This document shows positions 25,501-35,552 of a DNA stretch of 64,000 nt, piece after piece; positions within the stretch are counted from its first letter, which is position 1, and every line of letters starts with the position of its first letter. This DNA comes from [Leptolyngbya] sp. PCC 7376. GTDB taxonomy: Bacteria > Cyanobacteriota > Cyanobacteriia > Cyanobacteriales > MRBY01. Made by a program: the position numbers and the translations under genes. The notes beneath the pieces were generated by a model. It had not been told where the DNA came from. It ran no database searches and was given only the letters and a program-made list of their open reading frames with translations. The stretch covers positions 1,720,036 to 1,784,035 of the forward strand of contig NC_019683.1 in NCBI RefSeq assembly GCF_000316605.1. Reading direction: 5' to 3'.

Positions 25501-28500
25501 TTACCAAGGATTGCCCACTAGGGTGAATCCACTCCAGTAGTAGGGATGGGACAAATTTGCATTTTTAATCTCACGCATTTCATCGGGGAGCGAAATTGTT
25601 CTGTCATCAAGGCGGAGCTGAAATTCTTCAATCCTGACTTGATTATCGAGAAGCGCTAACTGTGCTTGTTGTAAAGCATTTGCTTTAATCGGCGATCGCT
25701 GAAGTTTGTCATAAAATTCCGCCATTAACCCCATTGTTCCCACATCACTCACAGACCAGAGACTCCCCACCACCGATTTTGCACCAGAATTTAGCGCCAA
25801 CCCAGCAAAGCCTAACTCAGCCTGGCGATCGCCAAAAGCAGTGCGACAAGCAGAGAGCACTAAGAGTTCAAGGGGAGGCTCACCTAACCGTAATTTATCC
25901 ACCTCATCAAAAATGATTTTTTGGTTTTGAAACTGAATATAGGAACGCTGGGGTGCATCACGAATAAATTCAGCATGGGTTGCCAAGTGCAAAATGCCAT
26001 AGCGTTCATTTCTCCTTGCATTCAGCAAATTATCCAGCGTAAACTGCTGATCTAGAAATGCACGGGTGTGACGCCTCCAAATGTCTTGCGTAATAATTTC
26101 CACTTCTAAGGGAGCGGCTCGCAACTCTGGCTGATCATCAAATTCTGCTGCACCTAAAGCCAATAATTGATTTTCTTTTGGATGAATATAACCAGATGTA
26201 TTCGTAAGGGAAAAACTGGGCATTAAGCCCAAACTATATTTTTCAACCAGAAACTGTTCACCGTCATATAGAGCGGCAACAGGCAAAGAACGTAAACCAT
26301 CATCAAGAATAAAACTGAGATTATCAATCCCTTCTGCAATCAAGGTCTCTTCGATCGGATCAATGATGGCGTTATGAAGTGCTTGGGACGGTGGGAGGTA
26401 GGATGCACTAGATTGGAGTGTTCTAAGTGCGCGCATAAAAATTCGTGCCTGATGCACCAGTTCACGACGAGTCATATTTTCGATTGTTCGATGCACCACT
26501 TTGTCGTTTGGGGTGACCAGAATCAGGTTTAAAACCGCATCATCATCGAGGGTGGCGCGAGGATTGAGAAAATTCACCGTAGCACTGTTGAGATACTGCG
26601 TCAGGCGATCGCCATTAAACTGCCATTCTGCTGAATCTACGCCAGATTTAGATGCTGTTTTCTCTTTAGAAGTAGAGCCTTTTAGATAAACCCTTTCTGG
26701 AACTGCATCACTAGACTTCTGATCGAAAAAGACATATACAATCGCTGGATTGACACCCGTTTGCTCCTGGATCTTTTTGAGCTTATTGGCAATGGTTAAA
26801 ATGTCGTCCTGATTGCCAGCCGCAACCAAATTATTTGGCTGTTGATTTGAATTCGGCTCATCCTTTCCGCAACTCAGATCACCAAAACATTTCTCCAATT
26901 CTGTTCGAATACCTTGAAGATCAGGTTCTTGAGGCGGCACTATATTAGTCAAAGTCGCTGCAACAGGATTACTGACTGAAAATCTAGGTACACCCACCTG
27001 AAGATTAAATGAACCAACCAAATTATTAGCGCTAGGCACCACATTCACCAGCCCAGCAGCATCGGTAATGCCAGACAAACTTTTCTGACTCAGACTAGCG
27101 CCACTATTGGGTGCATCAAAATTGATTATCAAATTTGCGAGGGGATTACCAAACTTTTCTTCTGTCGCTAAAACGGTCACAGGTGCAAAATCAGTATTAA
27201 TCACCGCACTTTGGGCATTGCCGCCAGTAATACTTAAATTCACGCCTTGAAATTCCACCGCCCCAAGATCAATGGCATTACCAACAAGACGGTTTCCTCC
27301 CCTTTGAGCAGTGAAACTACTAACAGCACTATTCTCACCAGCGTCAATCACTGGGCTATCAAGTAAGAAAAAATTTGTGAGTAGAGGATTTGTACCTGTA
27401 TTCGGATCTCCAATTTCTGGCCCACCATAATCCCCTAAAGGCGTCAAAGCAGGATCAAGATTTAGGATATTCGTCCCAGTTAGACTGCCATCTTCGACGA
27501 GATTAACGCCATTGCTGATGACGACAGCACCAACCGAATCCCCAGCCTCAATATCATTTCCATTAACGCTATTTGCAACAATACTGTTCGTTAAGGTCAC
27601 TGTATTGTCATTCAAAACGCCGCCACCATAACCACCAGCAGTATTACCAGAAATCGTACTGTTGCGAATATCCAGAGAGCCAGTATTGAAAATGCCGCCA
27701 CCATAACCCAAGGTCGTATTCATGGAGATGGTGCTATCTTGGAGGCTGACATTACTGTTCTCACCGTTGTAGAGACCACCCCCTGCCCCCCTGGCATTAT
27801 TGTTTGCAACAGTTGTTCGAGTCAGACTGGTCTCGCCAAAGTTTGAAATCCCACCGCCGATACTATCCACACCATTAAGCTGATTTCCAGTGATCAAGCT
27901 GTCTACAATGATGGCTGTGTCTTGATCTCCGATGTGTAGTCCACCACCAAAACCATTATCAGAGCGCACAATATTGTCTGCGACAATGCTGTTTGTCAAA
28001 GTTGTGACTGTAGCTTGGCTAGCCAGAGAATAGTTATAGATACCTCCACCAGCTGTAGTTGCAGTATTGCCGGAGATGGTGCTGTTCTGAACGTTGAGGA
28101 GAGTATTGCCATAATTAACAATGCCACCACCAACATTAATGGCAGTATTACCGGTAATTGTGCTGCGCTGAATGGTGAGATTACTGTTGCCAAAGTTGGC
28201 GATCGCCCCACCACCATCAGGACTGTCATCATTCCCAGCATCAATGGCAATATTGCCCGCAAAGAAACTGTCAGCAATTGTGACATCGCCATTATCGTTA
28301 TAGAGACCGCCACCAGAATCTGCTGTGTTATTCGCAATAGTGACGTTGTTCAGATTTAGTGTCCCGCCAATATTACGAATGCCTCCACCATATATGGCAT
28401 TACCATTTTGAATGGTGAGATTTTGCAGTGAGACAGCCCCAACAGCATCGATCACACGACTTGCACCACCACCATCGAGAATTGTTAAGCCTTGGCCTGC

Positions 28501-30216
28501 ACCGTTAATAGTCACTTCTTCAGATAAGGAGATTTCAGATCCTCTGGCAAAGGTGCCAGCACCAAGGTTAATTGTGCGAAGACCTGCTACTGTACCAATG
28601 GCATCATGGGCAGCTTGGAGTGAATTCCCCAGTTCTGTCCCTGTTGCAGTACTCGGATTCACGCTATTGAGATTAAAGGTCAGTCCACCAGAACTTGTCA
28701 GATTAATCTCAGAAGTAGCAACACGAGTAAAGTTACGGCCAGTCAGGGTCAGTGAGGCTGTACCAGCACCTGTTTGAAAAATTGAATCCGAAAGAGTGAT
28801 ATCGCCATTGCCGCCAGTGCCATCACTTGTCGTAACGGTGACATCGGTGCCACTATCCAATGCATTAACGATAGTGATAGGACTAATGTTGGAAGATGTC
28901 GGAGGGTTAAATAAGCCATCAGGTAATGTGCCGATACCACCAGTAAACGAAATATTGATATCAGAGGGGTCTAGGAGCCATTCGCCGGCTTGTCCATTAA
29001 TGGTGCTAGTATCAATCTCTGCGCCAAAGACATCGAGATAGTTTTTGCCAGAGGTTTCGATTAGCCCGCCATCACCGCCTTGCAAACCACCTGTGGCGAT
29101 CGCCTGTCCATAAAAGCCTGTGGCATTATCGGCCCAGACAATAATATCGCCAGCATTTCCTTGGGCGATCGCACTGGCATCGAGGATAGACTCAGCATCA
29201 ACCAAAGTATTCGCAGCACGGGGTAAATCGCCAGATCCTTGGAATGCGCCACCAACTAAAATTTCACCGCCACCATTTGTACCTGACGCATCAAGGGTTG
29301 CAGATTCGAGGGCGATCGCCTGACCAAAAATATTGATATTACCGCCTGACTCTCCAGCACTACTAAGGAGATTGGAGACAAAAGTATTGCCAGAGTTTTG
29401 AGAGATGGGGGTTTGGGTTGAGGCAAGTTTGATCGCGTTATTTTCAACGACTAAACCAGTCTCAAGATTGCTGCCTGTGAGCAATTTCGCTAAATCGACA
29501 ATATTTAAACTGTCGGAAGGCATCGGCAACTCTAAACCCAGAATTTGGCCGCTTTGGTTTAACCGCAAGCTATTTGTATTAGGGACTGCGAGGAGTTGAA
29601 TATTTCCCTGTTCTGCGGTGAGGGTTCCGGTATTAACGACGTTAGAGGCAAAAAGATTCAGCGATCGCCCTGTATTCACCTGCAAGTCTGCGGCATTAAT
29701 AATGGCACCGGTTCCATCGAAATCAAAAACCTTTGGAGCACCAACAAGCATCGAATAATTATTACCGTCTAACCATTCACCGTTTTCAAAACCAATCCCT
29801 AATGCGGTTGTCGCAGTGAAATTCCCTGTCAGATTGAGTTGAGCATTTTCCCCAAAAACAATACCTGCACTGTTGAGTAAAAATAAATTCGCATCATTAC
29901 CACTAACTCGCAGCAACCCATCAAGATAGGAAGGATTACCACCACTCACCTTCGACAAAATATTCTGTAGGGTTGCGTCACCTAGAAAAGTCGCGGTTTG
30001 GGTTGCACTGAGATTAAAGTCACTGAAGTTGTGGAAAAGATTGGTGCCATCACCCGACAAACTACCACCAAGAATCGTAAAATTATCACTTTGCTGATTA
30101 ACAATAGTGCCCGTACCATCATTGCTCGCAGAAATTTGGGCGATCGCCACTACCGCGTTCGCAAGAACACAAGATGTCGACAAAATTGGGACGAGCAAGC
30201 TAAAACGTAACACCAT
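25501..30216 (-). CDS. secreted filamentous-haemagglutinin-type protein with right-handed beta-helix passenger and CHAT domain (2)
   Basis: A 1571-residue paralogue of its neighbours, starting at the ATG at 30216 (AGGT upstream) with a signal peptide. The TPS domain (residues ~30-300) is nearly identical to that of the next gene upstream (VNTGRSLNLFASNVVNTG). The central passenger at about 560-960 is different: repeated G-G-G-I/L-x-N-x-G and NSTISGNTA units typical of pectate-lyase-like parallel beta-helices. A later Ig-like segment (LANLIINFDAPNSGASLSQ) precedes LEKCFGDLSC and the CHAT domain, with His1414 in HLATHAEF and Cys1457 in VLSACRTAFGD and the tail SGFTLVGNPW. Probably adhesive or surface-exposed; the protease target is unknown. 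Confidence 0.9.
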   Translation of the reverse strand: MVLRFSLLVPILSTSCVLANAVVAIAQISASNDGTGTIVNQQSDNFTILGGSLSGDGTNLFHNFSDFNLSATQTATFLGDATLQNILSKVSGGNPSYLDGLLRVSGNDANLFLLNSAGIVFGENAQLNLTGNFTATTALGIGFENGEWLDGNNYSMLVGAPKVFDFDGTGAIINAADLQVNTGRSLNLFASNVVNTGTLTAEQGNIQLLAVPNTNSLRLNQSGQILGLELPMPSDSLNIVDLAKLLTGSNLETGLVVENNAIKLASTQTPISQNSGNTFVSNLLSSAGESGGNINIFGQAIALESATLDASGTNGGGEILVGGAFQGSGDLPRAANTLVDAESILDASAIAQGNAGDIIVWADNATGFYGQAIATGGLQGGDGGLIETSGKNYLDVFGAEIDTSTINGQAGEWLLDPSDINISFTGGIGTLPDGLFNPPTSSNISPITIVNALDSGTDVTVTTSDGTGGNGDITLSDSIFQTGAGTASLTLTGRNFTRVATSEINLTSSGGLTFNLNSVNPSTATGTELGNSLQAAHDAIGTVAGLRTINLGAGTFARGSEISLSEEVTINGAGQGLTILDGGGASRVIDAVGAVSLQNLTIQNGNAIYGGGIRNIGGTLNLNNVTIANNTADSGGGLYNDNGDVTIADSFFAGNIAIDAGNDDSPDGGGAIANFGNSNLTIQRSTITGNTAINVGGGIVNYGNTLLNVQNSTISGNTATTAGGGIYNYSLASQATVTTLTNSIVADNIVRSDNGFGGGLHIGDQDTAIIVDSLITGNQLNGVDSIGGGISNFGETSLTRTTVANNNARGAGGGLYNGENSNVSLQDSTISMNTTLGYGGGIFNTGSLDIRNSTISGNTAGGYGGGVLNDNTVTLTNSIVANSVNGNDIEAGDSVGAVVISNGVNLVEDGSLTGTNILNLDPALTPLGDYGGPEIGDPNTGTNPLLTNFFLLDSPVIDAGENSAVSSFTAQRGGNRLVGNAIDLGAVEFQGVNLSITGGNAQSAVINTDFAPVTVLATEEKFGNPLANLIINFDAPNSGASLSQKSLSGITDAAGLVNVVPSANNLVGSFNLQVGVPRFSVSNPVAATLTNIVPPQEPDLQGIRTELEKCFGDLSCGKDEPNSNQQPNNLVAAGNQDDILTIANKLKKIQEQTGVNPAIVYVFFDQKSSDAVPERVYLKGSTSKEKTASKSGVDSAEWQFNGDRLTQYLNSATVNFLNPRATLDDDAVLNLILVTPNDKVVHRTIENMTRRELVHQARIFMRALRTLQSSASYLPPSQALHNAIIDPIEETLIAEGIDNLSFILDDGLRSLPVAALYDGEQFLVEKYSLGLMPSFSLTNTSGYIHPKENQLLALGAAEFDDQPELRAAPLEVEIITQDIWRRHTRAFLDQQFTLDNLLNARRNERYGILHLATHAEFIRDAPQRSYIQFQNQKIIFDEVDKLRLGEPPLELLVLSACRTAFGDRQAELGFAGLALNSGAKSVVGSLWSVSDVGTMGLMAEFYDKLQRSPIKANALQQAQLALLDNQVRIEEFQLRLDDRTISLPDEMREIKNANLSHPYYWSGFTLVGNPW

Positions 30217-30299
30217 TCACAGACCTGAAAACCCTATGATTATTACTATTCTAGCGATCCTAGTAGGCTTTCTCTAGTCCAGACGGCACACGAAGTTAT

Positions 30300-33200
30300 T
30301 TACCAAGGATTACCAACAAGGGTAAATCCACTCCAATAATAAGGATGGGACAAATCGGCATTTGCTAGTGCAGGGATTTCATCCGGGAGGGGTATAGAAC
30401 GATCATCAATCAGCAGTTGCGAATCTCGGATACTCACTTGATTATTGAGTAACGCCAATTGCGCTTGCTGTAAGGCACTCGCCTTCGTGGGGGCATCTTG
30501 AAGTTCGTCATAAAGTTTGGCCATTAGCCCCATCGTCCCCACATCGCTGACATACCAAAGGCTACCAATCGCCGCTTTTGCACCGGAGTTTAAAGCTAGT
30601 CCTGCAAAGCCTAATTCTGACTGGCGATCGCCCAGAGCAGTACGACAAGCAGAGAGCACCAGCAACTCAATTGGCGGATCTCCTAAACCTAATGAACTCA
30701 CTTCATCGAGGGTCAGCTTTTGATCTTGAAATTGAATATAGGATTCTTGTGCACCGCTACTCGAAAACTCTGCATGGGTCGCTAAATGAACGATGCCATA
30801 AGGATTCCGTTCCCGCGCTAACAAGAGATTTTCAATGGTAAACTGCTGATCCAGAAAAATATTTGTTTTCTCTTGCCAAATCTCTTGGGTGATAATTTCC
30901 ACTTCGAGGAGCGCCGCAGGTAAATCCTGTTGTTCATCAAATTCTGAGGCTCCTAATGCCAAAAGCTGATTCTCTTTTGGTGGCAAATAGCCAGATGTAT
31001 TTGTCAGCGAAAAACTAGGCATTAAACCGAGACTATATTTTTCGATCAAGAATTGCTCACCATCATGGAGCGCTGCAATGGGTAATGTGCGCAGACCATC
31101 ATCCAAAATAAAGCTGAGATTATTAATATTTTTCTCGCCGAGCAATTCTTCAATTGGCTCGATTAAGGCATCATACAAATATTGAGCGGGCTTAAGATAT
31201 GCCGTGCTCGCTAAAGGATTACTCACTCCCCGCGTAAAAGCCCGCGCTTGATTCATCAGATCACGGCGCGTAATCCCATTGATACGGCGGCGCAAGGTTT
31301 GGCCATCGGGAGTGATTAAGACGATATGTAGAATAGCTTCCTGGTCGAGGGTTGCCCTAGGATTCAAGAAATTATTAGTGGCATTGTTGAGATAATCCGT
31401 CAGGCGATCGCCACTAAATTCCCATTCCGTTTCCCCAGCGGCAGTCTTTCGAGCAACTTTATTACCCAGCGCCTTTTGACCAGAAGTCGAGGGTACTGTC
31501 TCGGTATAAACATAAACAATTGCAGGCTCTTGACCTGTCTCTTCGCTAATATGCTTCAGCGTTGCGCGTGGATCTTCCCCTTCAATTTCTTCCTCCTCGG
31601 TTCCAGTAGGAATTGCTCTTGATTGTCTTTCTTTCGCACAATCAGGAAAACAGTCTGGCGGATCAGGAATCGGTTCTGGTTCTACAGGAGGCTCGATAGG
31701 TGTCACAGGCACTTCTGGCATTCCCGTAATAATCGCGATATCGCCTTGAATATAGGTTTCTAGATAAGACTCTGTCGGCACGATCTCATTGGTCAGTGTT
31801 GTTTCTGTGGCCAAATCACTAATGATTCGACCTTGAGTGCCATTGGTCGTTGCGTCTCCAACAATAAAAGGCGTTGCACCATTACCACCATGCTCAATGC
31901 GAATACTGCCACCCACTCCAGCAGTCCCCATAGGAGTCTCTTCACCGCCTTCGCCACTTGGTGGTGGAAACGGTCCTCCCTGACCACCATCTCCGCCATC
32001 GATAATCACAATATTTTCACTGGAGGTATTGAGACTGGATTCGAGCATGGTAAATGAACTAAGACCAGTTCCTGTGGCTCTGAAAAAACCTTCTGTCTTG
32101 ACATCAATATCACCGCCATTACCACCTAAACTAGTCGCATCAATATACTCAACTTGAATATCACCCTTAGCTTGCAAATTAACGCTGCCAGCATTCCCCA
32201 TAAAAGATAATGTGTTAATTTGCTGAGTCACAATACTGCCATTTGTCGATGTCACAATGATGTCACCAGCTGATGGAGCACCAAAATTTGAGACGAGGTT
32301 TGCCACATTGATATTGCCATCCGCCGATAGCATCAAAGTACCGCCTGTTACACCGATATCAATACCACTACTAATTTCTCCGCCAGCTTGTAGTGTCAGA
32401 TTGCCCGGACCAAAAGTTTCTAAGCGATTTTGAGAGCCAATAACAATATTGTTATCTGCCTGAAATGTCAGACTACTGGAAGAAGCTCCCCATTGAATTT
32501 CTGCCAATGGATCAAATGTAATGTTGCCTTGATCACCACCACTACCAGCTGTGCTGATCACTAAATCTGCTCCTCCAACACCTTCGATGCCATCGAGAAA
32601 ACGCACAATATCGGTATCGAGAATAATAGAAGCCGTATCTGGTTCAAATGGGCTACTGGGGATAGAAACAGCACCTGAAGTTCCTTCTGCACCAATGCGA
32701 ATATCAGTGGGATCTAACAGAAGTGTTCCAGAGTTACCATTTGAAGCACCTAGGTTAATGCGCTGAGACCAGCCAGATGCTAAATCAAGAAATCCTTTTG
32801 AAGAAACTTCTGCTAATCCTGCATCACCACCATTAAGTCCACCTTGGGCAGAGAGAAAACCGTCAAAATCAGTTCTGCCATCTGACCAAATAATTATTTC
32901 ACCACCATTACCAACATCCATTGCGTCGGCCTTGAGGAATGATGTTGCATCAATAGAGGTTGTCAGAGCACGGGGTAAATCGCCACTCCCTTGAAAAGCT
33001 CCACCAACTAGGATGTTGCCGCCACTATAATTCCCAGAGATATCGAGGGTTGCATCATTGAGGGCGATCGCCTGGCCAAAGATATTGACATTGCCACCAA
33101 GATCACCGGAAGCATCAATCAGATTACGGATAAAGGTGCTGCCAGATATTTGGGGAATTACGGTTTGGGTGGAAGCAAGTTTAACGGTGTTATTTTCAAC

Positions 33201-33971
33201 AGTTAAGCCAGTCCCAAGATTTCCGCCAGTGAGTAATTGCGGCAGATCAACAAGACTCAGATTTTCCGAGGGCATCGGCAATTCGAGGCCAAGTATCTGA
33301 CCGTTTTGATTGAGGCGTAGGTTATTCGTTTCGGGGACAGCAATGAGTTGAATATTGCCCTGTTCTGCGGTGAGGGTTCCAGTATTAACGACATTAGAGG
33401 CAAAGAGATTCAGCGATCGCCCTGTATTTACCTGTAAATCTGCAGCATTGATAATTGCACCTGTGCCATCGAAACTGAATACTGTTGGCGCACCAATAAG
33501 CGTCGAATAATTATTACTGCCTAGCCATTCCTCTTCGCCAAAACCAATACCTGATGCTGTTGTTGCAGTGAAATTCCCTGTTAGATCGAGTTGGGCGTTT
33601 TCCCCAAAAACCAGACCTGCACTATTCAATAAAAATAAATTCGCATTGCTACCACTAACCTGTAATAAACCATCGATATAAGAGGGGTTCCCGCCACTCA
33701 CTTTCGAGAGAATATTTTGTAAAGTCGGGTTCCCGAGAAACGTCGCAGTTTGGGCTGTGCTGAGGTTGAAATCCGTAAAATTATGGAAGAGATTCGTGCC
33801 ATCTCCAGACAGACTCCCCCCTTGAATAGCAAAGGTATTGCCCTGTTGATCCACAATCGTACCAGTGCCGTCATTGGCCGCTGAAATCTGGGCGATCACC
33901 TGTCCAGACAATGCCAGAGAAATAGGTAAAGGGAGAAGAGAAAGAATTAAGAAATTGTTCAAACGAGACAC
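30300..33971 (-). CDS. secreted filamentous-haemagglutinin-type protein with C-terminal CHAT protease domain (3)
   Basis: A 1223-residue paralogue and first gene of the three in transcription order. GTG start at 33971 with GAGGTG seven bases upstream; signal peptide 1-28. The TPS domain is followed by a shorter passenger (IIIWSDGRTDFDGFLSAQGG, then ASGWSQRINLGASNG), closest to gene 1 in this part but closest to gene 2 in the TPS domain. A proline-rich spacer (PVEPEPIPDPPDCFPDC) leads to the CHAT region: DDGLRTLPIAALHDG, His1066 in HLATHAEF, Cys1109 in VLSACRTALGD, and the tail SGFTLVGNPW. It lies 83 bp upstream of gene 2, so the two probably share a transcript. Confidence 0.9.
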   Translation of the reverse strand: MSRLNNFLILSLLPLPISLALSGQVIAQISAANDGTGTIVDQQGNTFAIQGGSLSGDGTNLFHNFTDFNLSTAQTATFLGNPTLQNILSKVSGGNPSYIDGLLQVSGSNANLFLLNSAGLVFGENAQLDLTGNFTATTASGIGFGEEEWLGSNNYSTLIGAPTVFSFDGTGAIINAADLQVNTGRSLNLFASNVVNTGTLTAEQGNIQLIAVPETNNLRLNQNGQILGLELPMPSENLSLVDLPQLLTGGNLGTGLTVENNTVKLASTQTVIPQISGSTFIRNLIDASGDLGGNVNIFGQAIALNDATLDISGNYSGGNILVGGAFQGSGDLPRALTTSIDATSFLKADAMDVGNGGEIIIWSDGRTDFDGFLSAQGGLNGGDAGLAEVSSKGFLDLASGWSQRINLGASNGNSGTLLLDPTDIRIGAEGTSGAVSIPSSPFEPDTASIILDTDIVRFLDGIEGVGGADLVISTAGSGGDQGNITFDPLAEIQWGASSSSLTFQADNNIVIGSQNRLETFGPGNLTLQAGGEISSGIDIGVTGGTLMLSADGNINVANLVSNFGAPSAGDIIVTSTNGSIVTQQINTLSFMGNAGSVNLQAKGDIQVEYIDATSLGGNGGDIDVKTEGFFRATGTGLSSFTMLESSLNTSSENIVIIDGGDGGQGGPFPPPSGEGGEETPMGTAGVGGSIRIEHGGNGATPFIVGDATTNGTQGRIISDLATETTLTNEIVPTESYLETYIQGDIAIITGMPEVPVTPIEPPVEPEPIPDPPDCFPDCAKERQSRAIPTGTEEEEIEGEDPRATLKHISEETGQEPAIVYVYTETVPSTSGQKALGNKVARKTAAGETEWEFSGDRLTDYLNNATNNFLNPRATLDQEAILHIVLITPDGQTLRRRINGITRRDLMNQARAFTRGVSNPLASTAYLKPAQYLYDALIEPIEELLGEKNINNLSFILDDGLRTLPIAALHDGEQFLIEKYSLGLMPSFSLTNTSGYLPPKENQLLALGASEFDEQQDLPAALLEVEIITQEIWQEKTNIFLDQQFTIENLLLARERNPYGIVHLATHAEFSSSGAQESYIQFQDQKLTLDEVSSLGLGDPPIELLVLSACRTALGDRQSELGFAGLALNSGAKAAIGSLWYVSDVGTMGLMAKLYDELQDAPTKASALQQAQLALLNNQVSIRDSQLLIDDRSIPLPDEIPALANADLSHPYYWSGFTLVGNPW

Positions 33972-34139
33972 GTAATCACCTCAAAAAATCGCGCGCAGTG
34001 ACACAGAAGTTCATCGTGATTTCCCCTGATGATTCGCACTGCATTACTATTTTGAGTCTTTTGTTAGGCGATCGACAATAGAGAAATTTAAAGATTACAG
34101 ATAGATCCAGTCGTTTTTTTATCCATAAATTTACGCATA

Positions 34140-34592
34140 TTACGATACAGATTCTCGCTCTAATACCATCGTGACTGGGCCATCATTCAGAATATCCACT
34201 TGCATCATTGCCCCAAATTCTCCCGTTTGAATCGGCACAGTACTGTTCTGGAGAAGCGCGACAAATTGGTCATACAGTTGCTGGGCATCAGCGGGTTTAG
34301 CCGAAGCACTAAAGGAAGGTCGCCGACCCTTTCGACAATCACCATAGAGTGTAAACTGGCTCACCACTAGGATTTCACCGGCAATATCCTGCACTGTCTG
34401 TGCCCAAGGTTTGCCGTCCGTAGCGGGAAAAAGCTTCAGATTCAGACATTTGTTGGCCATCCATTCAAGTTCTGAAGGAGTATCTGTCGCGGCGATCCCA
34501 ACCAATAAATTTAAGCCCCGCCCAATTTTGCCAATAATCCGACCATCGACAGACACTTGGGAGCTTGTCACCCGCTGAATAATGATTTTCAT
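34140..34592 (-). CDS. dtd: D-aminoacyl-tRNA deacylase
   Basis: A 150-residue Dtd enzyme that hydrolyses D-aminoacyl-tRNA (and Gly-tRNA-Ala), preventing D-amino acids from entering protein. Family landmarks are clear: [17 protein letters not shown] at the start, LVGIAATDT, the active-site [17 protein letters not shown] (S-Q-x-x-L), and [10 protein letters not shown] near the end for the cross-subunit N-x-G-P-x-T motif. Normal length. Divergent from the YtxH-type gene, with starts 81 bp apart. Confidence 0.95.
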   Translation of the reverse strand: MKIIIQRVTSSQVSVDGRIIGKIGRGLNLLVGIAATDTPSELEWMANKCLNLKLFPATDGKPWAQTVQDIAGEILVVSQFTLYGDCRKGRRPSFSASAKPADAQQLYDQFVALLQNSTVPIQTGEFGAMMQVDILNDGPVTMVLERESVS

Positions 34593-34673
34593 GGTTTAGT
34601 TTGCAACAACGTAAGGGATTGACCAGTCCTCTTTTACAATAAAAACGTTGCAGTGATGGGAATTTGTATCGAA

Positions 34674-35024
34674 ATGTCTGATCAGAATGATGGCGCTTTT
34701 CTTGGTGGTTTACTCATTGGTGGTGCAATTGGGGCGATCGCTGCGCTGTTGTATGCGCCTCGTTCTGGCAAAGACACTCGCAAAGTTTTAAAGAAATCCC
34801 TCGATACACTCCCAGACCTCGCAGAAGAACTCACCGAAACATTTCAATCCCAAGCGGATCAACTTTCTGACACAGCCCGCCGCAATTGGGAAGGTACACT
34901 CCAGAGACTACAGGAGGCGATCGCCGCAGGAGTAGAAGCTAGCCAAGCCGAATCCGACCGCTTAGAGAAAGCAACAGACGAAGATATTTATGCAGCCCAA
35001 GACATTGACCCATCGCAAAACTAA
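34674..35024 (+). CDS. YtxH-domain small membrane-anchored protein
   Basis: A 116-residue protein with one N-terminal membrane segment (GGLLIGGAIGAIAALLYAPRSGKDTR, the YtxH signature of a Gly/Ala helix followed by L-Y-A-P-x-S-G) and an amphipathic helical remainder (LAEELTETFQSQADQL) like a coiled coil. The frame extends back to 34653, but the ATG at 34674 gives the usual YtxH N-terminus. The family is linked to general stress in Bacillus; the role in cyanobacteria is unknown. The DUF948 gene follows after 73 bp. Confidence 0.82.
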   Translation: MSDQNDGAFLGGLLIGGAIGAIAALLYAPRSGKDTRKVLKKSLDTLPDLAEELTETFQSQADQLSDTARRNWEGTLQRLQEAIAAGVEASQAESDRLEKATDEDIYAAQDIDPSQN

Positions 35025-35097
35025 TTCAATCCTCATTCCCTGACCAAATCCTCTTAACCTCTTCGCCAACGCGCTCCCCTAAGCCCACCATCCATCA

Positions 35098-35496
35098 GTG
35101 CAAAACCCTTTTTTCTGGCTACTTCTATCCTTTCTCCTCGTCGCAATCAGTCTCACTGCTGTTCTTGCGGCGGCTTTTCCGACCTTCCTTGAGCTAGGTC
35201 GAATGGCTCGCAGTGCGGACAAACTACTCGATACCCTAAACCGCGAACTGCCTCGTACTTTAGAGTCGCTCCGCAAAACGGGTGGGGAATTAACTGGATT
35301 AACCGATGAGCTAGAAGACAGTATCAAAGGCGCGAAAAATATTATCAAACACACTGAAACAAGTATTCAGGAAACACAAAAACAAATTAAACAAGTCCAT
35401 CACAATAGCCGTAGTACATGGGCTGGGCTAAAAACAGCATGGAAAGTCCTGCGCCATCCTCGCCGCAAATCCAAGAGGAACAAACGACGCCGCTAA
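35098..35496 (+). CDS. DUF948-family membrane-anchored coiled-coil protein
   Basis: A 132-residue protein starting at GTG 35098: a single N-terminal membrane helix (FFWLLLSFLLVAISLTAVLAA), a long helical region (LGRMARSADKLLDTLNREL, LTGLTDELEDSIKGAKN) and a very basic tail (RRKSKRNKRRR). DUF948 proteins commonly sit next to YtxH genes, as here (73 bp), and the pair is probably co-expressed. Function unknown; possibly a membrane-bound scaffold. Confidence 0.8.
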   Translation: MQNPFFWLLLSFLLVAISLTAVLAAAFPTFLELGRMARSADKLLDTLNRELPRTLESLRKTGGELTGLTDELEDSIKGAKNIIKHTETSIQETQKQIKQVHHNSRSTWAGLKTAWKVLRHPRRKSKRNKRRR

Positions 35497-35552
35497 CCTG
35501 CAACCATTCATCATTTCAGTCTGCTCGACTTGGAAAATAGCGAACCTATTCT

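Noticed and set aside
27560-28420. Regular repeats that could suggest a CRISPR or minisatellite array
   Set aside because: The repeat period follows codons of the beta-helix units in the second CHAT exoprotein (GGGI-N, NSTISGNTA); units are degenerate and lack constant repeat and unique spacer structure.
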